IMG/VR virus record: IMGVR_UViG_3300028025_005669
Span: 1 to 20,920 of that record
DNA from: a virus
Direction: 5' to 3' (one strand)
Length of the DNA stretch: 20,920 bases
Each line of letters opens with the position of its first letter. Position 1 is the stretch's first letter. Under the pieces are notes generated by a model that was given only the letters and a program-made list of their open reading frames with translations, had not been told where the DNA came from and searched no databases. Shown here in pieces: positions 1 to 6,800 of this stretch. The translations under genes and the position numbers were made by a program.

Positions 1-126
1 CTTTCAGGAAGTACCATTACTACTTGGGGAGAAGATGATTCTGTTATCTTAGATGCTATTGCAGATGAACAAGGCACCTCAGTTATTGCTGTTGTATCTG
101 GAAGCGCTAACGGAATGGGATTCTAA
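1..126 (+). CDS. C-terminal end of an unidentified, probably virion, protein (partial)
   Basis: The window opens inside a reading frame that runs 41 codons to a TAA at 124-126. The visible tail is small-residue rich and acidic in its middle (TTWGEDDSVILDAIADE, then a Ser/Gly/Val-rich end finishing NGMGF). It has no recognisable domain. Codon use and strand match the downstream phage genes, and a 41-base gap separates it from the sulfotransferase gene. Its composition resembles C-termini of phage structural proteins, but that is only an impression. The start and most of the protein lie outside the window. Confidence 0.6.
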   Translation, partial: LSGSTITTWGEDDSVILDAIADEQGTSVIAVVSGSANGMGF

Positions 127-167
127 GAGATCCATTCCTTATTTAATTAGTTTTGTAAAATTTAGTT

Positions 168-992
168 ATGGCCATAAAGAAGGTATTTTATAATAGTTCA
201 CTGCCGCGTGCAGGTTCTACGTTAATTCAAAATATATTAGGACAAAATCCAACAATTCATACGACCCCAACTTCGGGGTTGTATGAAATGTTGTCTGCTT
301 GTAGAACTATCTACACAGATGGATTAGAGTTTAAAGCACAAGATACAACTGAAATGGAAACTGGTTTTAAATCGTTTTTAAAAAACGGTTTATATGGTTT
401 CTATGAAAATTTAACTGACAGACCTTACGTTATTGATAAATGCAGAGGCTGGGGATCAGAGTATGAATTTATCAATGCTTTTGATTCTAAACCCAAAATC
501 ATATGCATGATTAGGGATGTTAGAGCAATTTATTCGTCTTTAGAGAAAAAATACAGACAAAATCCACTTACAGATCACCACATTGCTAATTGGGGAAATT
601 TAACAGGCACAACTACAGATAAAAGAATGCAAGTATGGTCTGCAAATCCTCCTATTGGTCCTGCAATGGATAGATTATACCAAATTTTAGTTCAAGGTAT
701 ACATCAACATGTTTTATTTATTAAATTTGAAGAGTTATGTATAGATCCTGATGCTCAAATGCGTCGCATTTATGAGTATTTAGAATTACCTTATTACAAA
801 CATGATTTTGATAACATACCACAATACACAAAAGAAGATGATAAGTGGTATGGTATATTCGGTGACCATATGATTAGAGGAAAACTAAAACCCGTAAAAA
901 ATGATTTTTATGAGGTGTTAGGGCCAAATGCCTGTCGTATATTGGAGGACAGTTACAAATGGTTCTTTAATGATTTTGGATACCAAATATAA
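168..992 (+). CDS. PAPS-dependent sulfotransferase
   Basis: The 274-residue protein should transfer a sulfuryl group from PAPS to a hydroxyl or amine acceptor, probably a sugar or lipid-linked glycan. Two PAPS-binding elements are visible. The 5'-phosphosulfate loop is at residues 11-19 (SLPRAGSTL), and the 3'-phosphate element is near residues 115-124 (IRDVRAIYSS), in the form used by the Sulfotransfer_3 type. The length is normal for a single-domain cytosolic sulfotransferase, and no signal peptide or membrane segment is seen. The ATG has an A/T-rich leader and no Shine-Dalgarno sequence. The next gene begins 5 bases after the stop. An APS kinase gene two places downstream could supply PAPS, which supports the call. 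The acceptor cannot be read from the sequence. Confidence 0.9.
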   Translation: MAIKKVFYNSSLPRAGSTLIQNILGQNPTIHTTPTSGLYEMLSACRTIYTDGLEFKAQDTTEMETGFKSFLKNGLYGFYENLTDRPYVIDKCRGWGSEYEFINAFDSKPKIICMIRDVRAIYSSLEKKYRQNPLTDHHIANWGNLTGTTTDKRMQVWSANPPIGPAMDRLYQILVQGIHQHVLFIKFEELCIDPDAQMRRIYEYLELPYYKHDFDNIPQYTKEDDKWYGIFGDHMIRGKLKPVKNDFYEVLGPNACRILEDSYKWFFNDFGYQI

Positions 993-997
993 ATGAA

Positions 998-1960
998 ATG
1001 AATGTAGGTTATAAAACAGAAACAGATTTATTAAAAGAAGAAAAAATAGCGGTTTTGGAAGACAAATCAAATAATAGCACTAAATATGTCGTTTGGCATG
1101 TTGAAGGTGGACTAGGAAAAAATATTGCGGCAACATCTCTTATTTCAGCAGTAAAACAAAAATACAAAGACAGGAAATTAATACTTGTAGTATCTTATCC
1201 TGAAGTATTCTTAAACCACCCTGACATTCACAGAGTATATAGAGTAGGAATGGTATCTTACTTCTATGATGATTATATTAAGGATAAAGATACTATCATA
1301 TTCAAACACGAACCCTATTTCCAATCAGCTCATATTACAAAGAAAAAACATTTAATTGAAAACTGGTGTGATTTGTTAGATGTTAAATATGAAAAACAAC
1401 AACCTATTTTGTATCCAAATATGATACAAAAAGATATCATATTTAATTGGAAACGTGATAGGCCAACTATGATTCTTCATACTAATGGAGGACCACTACA
1501 ACAAAACACACTATATTCCTGGACGCGAGATATGCCTTATGGTATTGCTCAAGCAATTGTTGAAAAATATTCTAACAAATACCACATTATCCAAATAGGT
1601 AGAGACCCAGGTCATGCTATCCCAGGTACTGAATTTGTAAATGCACCAATGACTAATCATGAATTATTTAGTACATTAGTACTGTCAGATAAACGTGTAT
1701 TGATTGATTCAAGTTTACAACATGCTGCCGCAGCAATGAATCTAAAATCAACTGTATTGTGGATTGGTACAACACCTAAGAATTTTGGATACGATTTACA
1801 TTCAAATGTAGTAGCAAAACCACCAAAAGGCAATGTTAAAATGATTGATTCATATTTATTTGATTATTCCTTTGACGGTGTTGCTCATGAATGTCCTTAT
1901 ATGGATGCTAATGAAATGTTTGACATTAATGATATTTTTAAATCAATAGATAAACAATGA
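998..1960 (+). CDS. Glycosyltransferase, GT9 (heptosyltransferase)-like, GT-B fold
   Basis: This 320-residue protein looks like a GT9 enzyme, a family that transfers heptose or similar sugars to lipopolysaccharide cores. The N-terminal half has the Gly-rich acceptor-side loop (VEGGLGKNIAAT, near residues 35-46), followed by a segment like the family's 'fPevlkhHPdI' region. The C-terminal half has the donor-binding pattern, with LSDKRVLIDSSLQHAAAAMN followed by a Val-Leu-Trp-Ile-Gly strand. In typical GT9 enzymes this reads D-T/S-G-x-x-H-x-A-A-A. Sugar donor and acceptor are unknown. An in-frame alternative start does not arise from the ATG at 993, which is in another frame. The 3' end overlaps the APS kinase gene by 4 bases (ATGA), so the two are probably translationally coupled. 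Confidence 0.83.
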   Translation: MNVGYKTETDLLKEEKIAVLEDKSNNSTKYVVWHVEGGLGKNIAATSLISAVKQKYKDRKLILVVSYPEVFLNHPDIHRVYRVGMVSYFYDDYIKDKDTIIFKHEPYFQSAHITKKKHLIENWCDLLDVKYEKQQPILYPNMIQKDIIFNWKRDRPTMILHTNGGPLQQNTLYSWTRDMPYGIAQAIVEKYSNKYHIIQIGRDPGHAIPGTEFVNAPMTNHELFSTLVLSDKRVLIDSSLQHAAAAMNLKSTVLWIGTTPKNFGYDLHSNVVAKPPKGNVKMIDSYLFDYSFDGVAHECPYMDANEMFDINDIFKSIDKQ

Positions 1961-2394
1961 TAGTAGTATTATTTGGACAGCCTTGTAGTGGAAAATCTAC
2001 AATAGCGAAACAATTAGCAACTCACAATATCGACGGAGATAAGCTTAGAGAACTATTCGCAAATAAGGATTATAGTCGAGAAGGTAGAATAAAAAATCTA
2101 AATAGAGCTAGTGATATAGCACATTATTTAGACAATAGTATAGAAAATATAAAATTGACTTTATCTTTAGTTTATCCTTATAAAGAAGCAAGAGATTATT
2201 TAAACAGTTTAACAGAAAATGTTAAATGGGTTTATTTAACCTATGAAGGAGAAAGGGGAAGAGAAAATTTTCACGCAAAAGATTTTGAAGAGCCAAATGA
2301 AGAAAATATATTACATTTAGATACTTCTAAATTATCATTAGAAGATTGTATAATTAAAATAGAAGAATATGTGGGAGAAAAAATTACACGTTAA
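1957..2394 (+). CDS. cysC: Adenylylsulfate (APS) kinase
   Basis: APS kinase phosphorylates adenylyl sulfate at the 3' position to give PAPS, the sulfuryl donor for sulfotransferases. The P-loop is GQPCSGKST at residues 7-15. The substrate region DGDKLRELF (about 26-34) and the following DYSREGR...NRAS element match the family pattern DGDNVR...FSxxDRxxNIRR. A PYKEARDYLN segment corresponds to the usual 'P-Y-R-x-x-R' lid region. At 145 residues it is shorter than cellular CysC, which is commonly near 180-200, so some peripheral elements are trimmed. It starts inside the previous gene's stop (ATGA), and its end may overlap the following gene. Its pairing with a sulfotransferase suggests it feeds that enzyme rather than cysteine synthesis. 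Confidence 0.87.
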   Translation: MIVVLFGQPCSGKSTIAKQLATHNIDGDKLRELFANKDYSREGRIKNLNRASDIAHYLDNSIENIKLTLSLVYPYKEARDYLNSLTENVKWVYLTYEGERGRENFHAKDFEEPNEENILHLDTSKLSLEDCIIKIEEYVGEKITR

Positions 2395-2401
2395 AAGCTC
2401 A

Positions 2402-2767
2402 ATGGAGCGTAAAGACAGTCAGTGGTCATTATTCATTGGACGTTGGCAACCGCTTCACACCGGTCATAAAGAATTATTTAGACAAGTAATCAATGAAGGT
2501 GGTAAAGTTTGTGTAGCTATTAGAGATGGAGAAACTAATGAAAAGAATCCATTTAGTCCTCTTCAAGTAATGGATAATATCTTTAATGAAATGCAAGCTG
2601 AAATAGAAGCAGGTACATTAAAAGCAATCATTATCCCAGACATATGCAGTGTTGAATTTGGACGTGGCGTTGGGTATGATATTATAGAACACATACCACC
2701 AACAGAAGTAGCTGAAATATCAGCAACTAAAATTCGTGAACAAATGAAAGCAGAGGGTAAATTATGA
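2402..2767 (+). CDS. HxGH-type nucleotidyltransferase (NMNAT/cytidylyltransferase-like)
   Basis: The 121-residue protein has the signature of the HxGH nucleotidylyltransferase superfamily. The residues FIGRWQPLHTGH at 11-22 form the ATP-binding HxGH loop, and ISATKIR at 106-112 is the second triphosphate-binding motif. This pattern is closest to archaeal-type NMN adenylyltransferases (NadM, GRFQPxHxGH) and related phage enzymes. ATP sulfurylase belongs to the same superfamily, so making APS for the neighbouring kinase is a tempting but unproven alternative. A longer start at 2369, overlapping the kinase gene, would add 11 residues lying before any family motif. I chose 2402 because it brings the HxGH loop close to the N-terminus, as is usual. 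The stop overlaps the next ATG (ATGA). Confidence 0.82.
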   Translation: MERKDSQWSLFIGRWQPLHTGHKELFRQVINEGGKVCVAIRDGETNEKNPFSPLQVMDNIFNEMQAEIEAGTLKAIIIPDICSVEFGRGVGYDIIEHIPPTEVAEISATKIREQMKAEGKL

Positions 2768-3111
2768 TAAAACACCCCACCTACTTTGTAGATATTGATG
2801 GTACACTAATTAAGTATAGAAAATTTACTGAAATAAATGAAGTACCACCTACACCCATACAAAGCGTTATTGATAAAGTAAATGACGAATATAATAATGG
2901 GGCTCATGTTGTTATTACAACTGCTCGACCCACAGAACTTGAATTATTTACAAAACAAGAACTAGAAAAAATTGGAATTAAATATCATCAACTAGTAATG
3001 GGAATCGGGCGAGGTACAAGATATATCATTAATGATAAAGATCCAGAAGCACCTGAAGTTGATAGAGCAGTTGGTATCAATTTAAATAGAAATGAAGGAT
3101 TATGCATGTAA
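2764..3111 (+). CDS. HAD-superfamily small phosphatase
   Basis: At 115 residues this is a minimal HAD-like hydrolase. Motif I is FVDIDGTLI (nucleophile Asp10, acid/base Asp12). Motif II is the strand-end Thr in VVITTARPTE. A late IINDKDP stretch sits where motif IV usually supplies Mg-binding acids. There is no room for a large cap domain, so it resembles the C0-type phosphatases found in polysaccharide and nucleotide operons. The substrate is unknown. In this operon it could act on a sugar phosphate or a nucleotide by-product of sulfation, but nothing in the sequence decides that. It begins in the ATGA overlap with the nucleotidyltransferase gene and overlaps the DUF2061 gene by 10 bases, so it is part of one coupled transcript. 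Confidence 0.8.
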   Translation: MIKHPTYFVDIDGTLIKYRKFTEINEVPPTPIQSVIDKVNDEYNNGAHVVITTARPTELELFTKQELEKIGIKYHQLVMGIGRGTRYIINDKDPEAPEVDRAVGINLNRNEGLCM

Positions 3112-3317
3112 GTAAAAAACGACATATAGCTAAAACTATTAGTTATCGCGTTGTTAGTAGTCTTATTGGCTTTATTACTATATGGATTATATCGGGGTCT
3201 GTTAAAATAAGTACCGCTTTTGGCGTTGCTGAACTACTATATAAACCAATTCAATATTATATTCATGAACGTGTGTGGTATAGATGGATTAGATTTGGTT
3301 TACAAGATAAAAAATAA
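3102..3317 (+). CDS. DUF2061-type small membrane protein
   Basis: The 71-residue protein has the DUF2061 pattern. A basic N-terminus (KKRHIAKTISYR) leads into a hydrophobic segment of about 17 residues (roughly 18-34, SSLIGFITIWIISG), then a second amphipathic or membrane stretch. It ends YIHERVWYRWIRFG, where the family typically has 'YYxHERxWxRIxxG'. It should sit in the inner membrane with its charged ends in the cytoplasm. The function of the family is unknown. From memory, DUF2061 genes occur beside sulfate-activation genes in some bacteria. If so, its presence here beside an APS kinase is not random. The start overlaps the HAD gene, and the operon ends here, followed by a late-promoter-like motif. 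Confidence 0.8.
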   Translation: MHVSKKRHIAKTISYRVVSSLIGFITIWIISGSVKISTAFGVAELLYKPIQYYIHERVWYRWIRFGLQDKK

Positions 3318-3340
3318 ATTTGGTTATTTTCTGTCTCTTG

Positions 3341-3354
3341 TATATATTTATATC
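3341..3354 (+). promoter_or_regulatory. ATATTTATA motif, candidate late promoter -10
   Basis: The stretch TATATATTTATATC contains ATATTTATA at 3344-3352, 20 bases before the ATG at 3373, in the first real gap after the accessory operon. It is the same motif seen before the sheath, tube, gp26-like and tape measure genes. Initiation 6-8 bases downstream would give a leader of about 13 bases. Confidence 0.5.
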
Positions 3355-3372
3355 AAACAAATAAAATAAATT

Positions 3373-3672
3373 ATGTTAACATTGATTATTGCATTATTAG
3401 TAGCTTCAGCTGCCATTACATTTGTTCTTATTAAAAAAGGTAAAATTGCTGATGCTAACAACAACAACATTCCTGATGCTATCGAAAAACCAATCGAAGT
3501 AGTTAAAGAAAAAGTTGCTGAAATTAAGGCTGAGGTGAAAGAAGTAGTAGCTAAAGTTAAAGAAGCTAAGAAACCAGAGCCAAAAAAGAAAATGTCTGCT
3601 AAACCAGTCGAAAAAAAGCCTATCGTAATTGAAAAATCTCCAACTAAAAAACCAGCAAAAAAAGGTAAATAA
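3373..3672 (+). CDS. Membrane-anchored Lys/Glu/Pro-rich protein of unknown function
   Basis: I do not recognise a family beyond its architecture. Residues 1-20 are a hydrophobic helix (LTLIIALLVASAAITFVLI) followed by KKGK, which suggests an uncleaved N-terminal anchor or signal-anchor. Next comes a short acidic/Asn loop, DANNNNIPDAIE, which resembles the calcium-binding loops of EF-hand or thrombospondin type 3 repeats. Residues of about 35-65 are a charged Val/Glu/Lys heptad-like helix (KEKVAEIKAEVKEVVAKVKE), and the last third is Lys/Pro-rich and probably disordered. The protein may anchor something to the host inner membrane, but that is inference. It has its own upstream late-promoter-like motif and an A-rich leader. 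The next gene starts 4 bases after its stop. Confidence 0.75.
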   Translation: MLTLIIALLVASAAITFVLIKKGKIADANNNNIPDAIEKPIEVVKEKVAEIKAEVKEVVAKVKEAKKPEPKKKMSAKPVEKKPIVIEKSPTKKPAKKGK

Positions 3673-3676
3673 TAAT

Positions 3677-4138
3677 ATGGGAAACATTACATTAAAGTTA
3701 CAAGAATTCTATCAGCTTGAAGCCGAATTAAACGGCGTTACTAACCAACAAACAGGTGAAGTATTAGCTAAAGGTTTATTGAGCGAAAAAATCAAATTGA
3801 CTACAAAATATTGGTTAACTGATTTAGTTAAAAAAATAGCAGCTGAAAAAGAATCAATCGATAAACTTAGAGAAGAACTCGTTAAAAAATACGGTGTAGA
3901 AGAAAACGGCAACATTAGTATTCCTATCTACATCAATGAAGTAGTTGATGATGAAACCAAGGAAGTAGTTTCTCGTGAAGTAAACCCTAATTTCGTTTCA
4001 TTCCAAAATGATTTTAATTCATTACTTCAAGAAGAACGCGAATTGGAATATCATCCATTCAAATTAGAAGAATTTGAAAATGTAGAAACTGACGGTGTCT
4101 ATGTTACATTCTTCAAATTAGTTCAAGTAGGTGAATAA
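3677..4138 (+). CDS. Conserved phage-type protein of unknown function
   Basis: This is a 153-residue soluble acidic protein without a domain I can name. It starts NITLKLQEFYQLEAELNG and contains a long helical, heptad-like region (KKIAAEKESIDKLREELVKKYG), then a beta-rich, Glu-rich C-terminus. An upstream in-frame ATG at 3629 lies inside the previous gene. I prefer 3677, since it comes right after that gene's stop and sits in an AATAATATG context like the other starts here. The 3' end overlaps the GTG start of the zinc-ribbon gene by 8 bases. Its location ahead of the sheath gene suggests a late or structural-accessory role. Confidence 0.72.
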   Translation: MGNITLKLQEFYQLEAELNGVTNQQTGEVLAKGLLSEKIKLTTKYWLTDLVKKIAAEKESIDKLREELVKKYGVEENGNISIPIYINEVVDDETKEVVSREVNPNFVSFQNDFNSLLQEERELEYHPFKLEEFENVETDGVYVTFFKLVQVGE

Positions 4139-4364
4139 AATATCCGAAATATTCAAGTCGTGGGTAACTGCGGCTAATCCAACCTCTGAAGAACAAACGA
4201 TAGCCCAATACAGGGCTAACGTTTGTGATTCATGTTTTAAAAAAGAATATGTTAAAGCAATCAATACATTCATTTGTAGTGATTGTGGATGTCCACTAAA
4301 CAAAAAAGTATTTAGTCCTAAACCAGGTAAAGAAGCTTGCCCATTAGCTAAATGGGAAAAATAA
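4131..4364 (+). CDS. Small zinc-ribbon protein
   Basis: This 77-residue protein starts at GTG, within the last codons of the preceding gene. It has two CxxC knuckles, Cys32-x2-Cys35 and Cys49-x2-Cys52, followed by Cys54 and Cys70. The second knuckle reads CSDCGCPLNKK. This is a treble-clef/zinc-ribbon arrangement and should bind one Zn. The N-terminal 30 residues are a predicted helix with no Cys. Such ribbons occur in nucleic-acid-binding and assembly proteins, but the role here is not evident. The protein ends KWEK. The GTG start has no upstream Shine-Dalgarno sequence and probably depends on coupling with the gene before it. Confidence 0.78.
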   Translation: MNKISEIFKSWVTAANPTSEEQTIAQYRANVCDSCFKKEYVKAINTFICSDCGCPLNKKVFSPKPGKEACPLAKWEK

Positions 4365-4373
4365 ATTAATGTT

Positions 4374-4640
4374 ATGGCAAAATTAACAACAGAAGAATTA
4401 CAATCAATTAAAGATCTTCAATCAAAGTACAACCAAACTATATTTGAAATTGGTGTAGCTGAAGCACAACGTATTGCTTTGAATGAGCAAATCGAAAAAC
4501 TTCAAAGTAATAAAGTAGCATTAGTGAATGATCTTGCTACAATTGAAAAGCAAGAATCAGACTTAATAACATCGCTTCAAACTAAATATGGAACTGGTGC
4601 TATTAACGCAGAAACTGGAGAGATAACACCTGGCCAGTAA
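4374..4640 (+). CDS. Small coiled-coil protein of unknown function
   Basis: The protein has 88 residues, of which about 4-70 form one long predicted coiled coil with Leu/Ile/Val heptads (LQSIKDLQSKYNQTI, then EQIEKLQSNKVALVNDL and ATIEKQESDLITSL). The C-terminus is a short Gly/Thr-rich tail (GTGAINAETGEITPGQ). It resembles small prefoldin-like coiled coils frequent in T4-like genomes, but I cannot assign a function. The start follows the zinc-ribbon gene by 9 bases in an A-rich leader, so it is probably the last gene of that transcript before the sheath promoter region. Confidence 0.75.
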   Translation: MAKLTTEELQSIKDLQSKYNQTIFEIGVAEAQRIALNEQIEKLQSNKVALVNDLATIEKQESDLITSLQTKYGTGAINAETGEITPGQ

Positions 4641-4664
4641 CACTGCGGTTTATAATTATTTTTA

Positions 4665-4674
4665 GATATTTATC
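4665..4674 (+). promoter_or_regulatory. GATATTTATC motif, candidate late promoter -10 of the sheath gene
   Basis: The motif lies 44 bases before the sheath ATG at 4718. Just after it there is a small inverted repeat, ATAGG at 4676-4680 and CCTAT at 4686-4690, with a 5-base loop, followed by a T-run. That stem could shape the 5' end of the sheath transcript. Confidence 0.45.
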
Positions 4675-4717
4675 GATAGGTCAATCCTATTAAATTTTTT
4701 AAAAACAATTATACAAA

Positions 4718-6730
4718 ATGGCAGAAAAAATTTTAAGTCCTGGCGTATTCCAAAATGAATCTGACCAATCGTTAGTTCAAAGGGGTATTCAAGGGACGTC
4801 AACCGCAATCGTTGGTCCTACAGTATTAGGCCAACCATTAGTTCCAACTTATGTTACCTCATATAGCGAGTTCGTATCTAAGTTTGGTGAAACTTTCAAA
4901 AGTGGTAGTTACTACTACGAATATCTTACCTCATTAGCAGCTAAAGATTATTTTAACAATGGTGGTCAAACATTATTGGTTACTAAAGTAATTAGTGGTA
5001 GTGGTAATGTATCTACTTACGCTAATGCTGATGTAGCTTCTATTGCTACTTTAACTAGTGGTACTGCAGCTACAGCTAGCTTAAATTTGACTAATGCTGT
5101 TACTGCTCAATATTCTGCTTCCATTAATGGGGCATATACATTAAGCTTATCTGGATCTTCTGTACAGGATGTTTATAATCGTCTTACTGGTTCTGTTGCT
5201 TATAGTGCTATTTCTAGCAGTGTTATTAGTGCTTCATTTTCAACTCCAAACGTAATATTTACTGCTATTCCTAAAGGAACAGTAGGTAATAATTATTATT
5301 ATGTTTCTGGTAGTACAACAGTATTATTTACTGGTGGTGCTGATGTAAATTCTTTTACTCTTGAAACTATAGCCTGGGGTAATCAAATGAATAACTCAGG
5401 TAGTATATCTGCTGGTGCTTTAGCAAGTGGTAGTGCACTTAATGTTCGTTGGGAAATTACAAATGTAAACACAGGAAGTGGTGTATTTAATTTAGCAGTT
5501 CGTGCTGGTAACGATAATAATGCTCAACCTAATTATCTTGAAACCTGGCCTAACTTATCATTAGACCCAGCATTACCTAACTTTATTTCTCGTGTAATTG
5601 GTGATAATAAACCCGTTTATAGAGTAGATACTGACGGTGCTCCATATATTGACTATACTGGATCTTATGCTAATGCTTCACAATATATTCGTGTTAAATC
5701 AATAGTTACTCCAAATGTAGATTCTATTGACAACAACGGTAATTTTAAAACAGGATCTTATGCCTCTACTTTACCACTTGTAGGAAGTGGATCTTATGGT
5801 GGTTCATTTAGTGGTGGTGTTGCTGCAACGAATTTAGCTCAATTGATGAATGAAAGTATTACAGCAACAAACGTTCAAGGATTTGGTGTTGCTGATTACC
5901 AAGCTGCATTTAATTTATTATCAAATAGCGATGAATATCAATTCAACGTATTGTTAGCACCTGGTGTTACTTTAGATAATGCTGCTTCTGCAACTATGAT
6001 TTCTACTTGCGAAAATAGAGGTGATGCCATTGCAGTTGTAGACTGTAAATTATATGGTAATGTAGTAACAGCTGCTGCAAATGCCGCTGCTGGTCAATCA
6101 AGTAACTACGCAGCTACATACTGGCCTTGGGTTCAATTATTCTCAACCGCATTAGGTAAAGCCGTATGGGCTCCTGCCTCTACAGTAATGGGTGGTGTAT
6201 TCGCATTCAACGACCAAGTTGGTGCTGAATGGTTTGCTCCTGCCGGTCTAAATCGTGGTGGTGTACCTTCAGTATTACGTGCTGAGCGCAAATTAACTCA
6301 AAACGATCGTGATGTATTATATCAAGCAAATGTTAACCCATTAGCTACATTCCCTGGTGAAGGTGTTGTAGTATTTGGACAGAAAACATTGCAGCGTAGA
6401 GCAACCGCTCTCGACCGCGTAAACGTTCGTCGTTTGTTAATTGCTCTTAAAGGATTTATTGGTCAAGTTGCTAATAATTTAGTATTTGAACAAAATACCA
6501 ATGTAACACGCAATCGTTTCTTGGCTCAAGTTAACCCATATCTTGAATCAGTAGTACAACGTCAAGGCTTATATGCTTATAAAGTTGTAATGGATGACAC
6601 AAACAATACACCTGATGTAATAGATAGAAATCAGTTAGTAGGTCAGATTTATATCCAACCAACCAAAACAGCTGAATTTATCATATTAAACTTTAATGTC
6701 CTCCCCACTGGAGCCACATTTCCTGCTTAA
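4718..6730 (+). CDS. 18: Contractile tail sheath protein (T4 gp18-like)
   Basis: This is the sheath subunit that polymerises around the tail tube and contracts on infection. The 670-residue length is close to T4 gp18 (659). The N-terminal segment LSPGVFQNESDQSLVQRG, followed by GTSTAIVGPTVLG, is the classical sheath start, where the extended arm links neighbouring subunits. Residues from about 400 to 600 hold the conserved core, including the ATYWPW, EWFAPAG and VNVRRLL strands. The last 60 residues (QGLYAYKVVMDDTNN, then GQIYIQPTKTAEFIILNF) are the canonical C-terminal sheath domain. Residues of roughly 100-205 are Ser/Gly/Thr/Ala-rich and look like an inserted or surface-exposed beta domain. 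A late-promoter-like motif precedes the gene. The tube gene would follow directly but for the homing endonuclease. Confidence 0.96.
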   Translation: MAEKILSPGVFQNESDQSLVQRGIQGTSTAIVGPTVLGQPLVPTYVTSYSEFVSKFGETFKSGSYYYEYLTSLAAKDYFNNGGQTLLVTKVISGSGNVSTYANADVASIATLTSGTAATASLNLTNAVTAQYSASINGAYTLSLSGSSVQDVYNRLTGSVAYSAISSSVISASFSTPNVIFTAIPKGTVGNNYYYVSGSTTVLFTGGADVNSFTLETIAWGNQMNNSGSISAGALASGSALNVRWEITNVNTGSGVFNLAVRAGNDNNAQPNYLETWPNLSLDPALPNFISRVIGDNKPVYRVDTDGAPYIDYTGSYANASQYIRVKSIVTPNVDSIDNNGNFKTGSYASTLPLVGSGSYGGSFSGGVAATNLAQLMNESITATNVQGFGVADYQAAFNLLSNSDEYQFNVLLAPGVTLDNAASATMISTCENRGDAIAVVDCKLYGNVVTAAANAAAGQSSNYAATYWPWVQLFSTALGKAVWAPASTVMGGVFAFNDQVGAEWFAPAGLNRGGVPSVLRAERKLTQNDRDVLYQANVNPLATFPGEGVVVFGQKTLQRRATALDRVNVRRLLIALKGFIGQVANNLVFEQNTNVTRNRFLAQVNPYLESVVQRQGLYAYKVVMDDTNNTPDVIDRNQLVGQIYIQPTKTAEFIILNFNVLPTGATFPA

Positions 6731-6765
6731 ATAGTTTAAGCTCTCTTAAGTAGAATATTAAAATT

Positions 6766-6800
6766 TATCCTCCTGCAATATTTATTATCGTAGGAGGATA
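6766..6800 (+). promoter_or_regulatory. Hairpin sequestering the endonuclease Shine-Dalgarno, with late-promoter motif in the loop
   Basis: A perfect 9-base inverted repeat, TATCCTCCT at 6766-6774 and AGGAGGATA at 6792-6800, flanks a 17-base loop. The right arm holds AGGAGG (6792-6797), 8 bases before the ATG at 6806, an ideal Shine-Dalgarno sequence. The loop holds ATATTTAT (6778-6785). Read-through RNA from the sheath gene would fold and hide the ribosome site. RNA begun at the loop promoter would lack the left arm and be translatable. T4 controls I-TevI in the same way. Confidence 0.72.

Noticed and set aside
2369-2401. Upstream start for the nucleotidyltransferase gene
   Set aside because: It adds 11 residues before the HxGH region while overlapping the kinase gene; the ATG at 2402 is simpler, though the longer form cannot be excluded.
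3629-3676. Upstream start for the gene ending at 4138
   Set aside because: This ATG lies within the Lys/Pro-rich gene; the ATG at 3677 follows its stop and has the same leader type as its neighbours.
3406-3687. Minus-strand frame of 93 codons rich in Phe
   Set aside because: It is the antisense of the Lys/Glu/Pro-rich gene at 3373-3672; the Phe richness simply mirrors AAA/GAA codons.
6731-6765. Small stem (TTAAG, CTCT, CTTAA) after the sheath stop as a terminator
   Set aside because: Only 5 base pairs, A/T-rich and without a T-run; not convincing.
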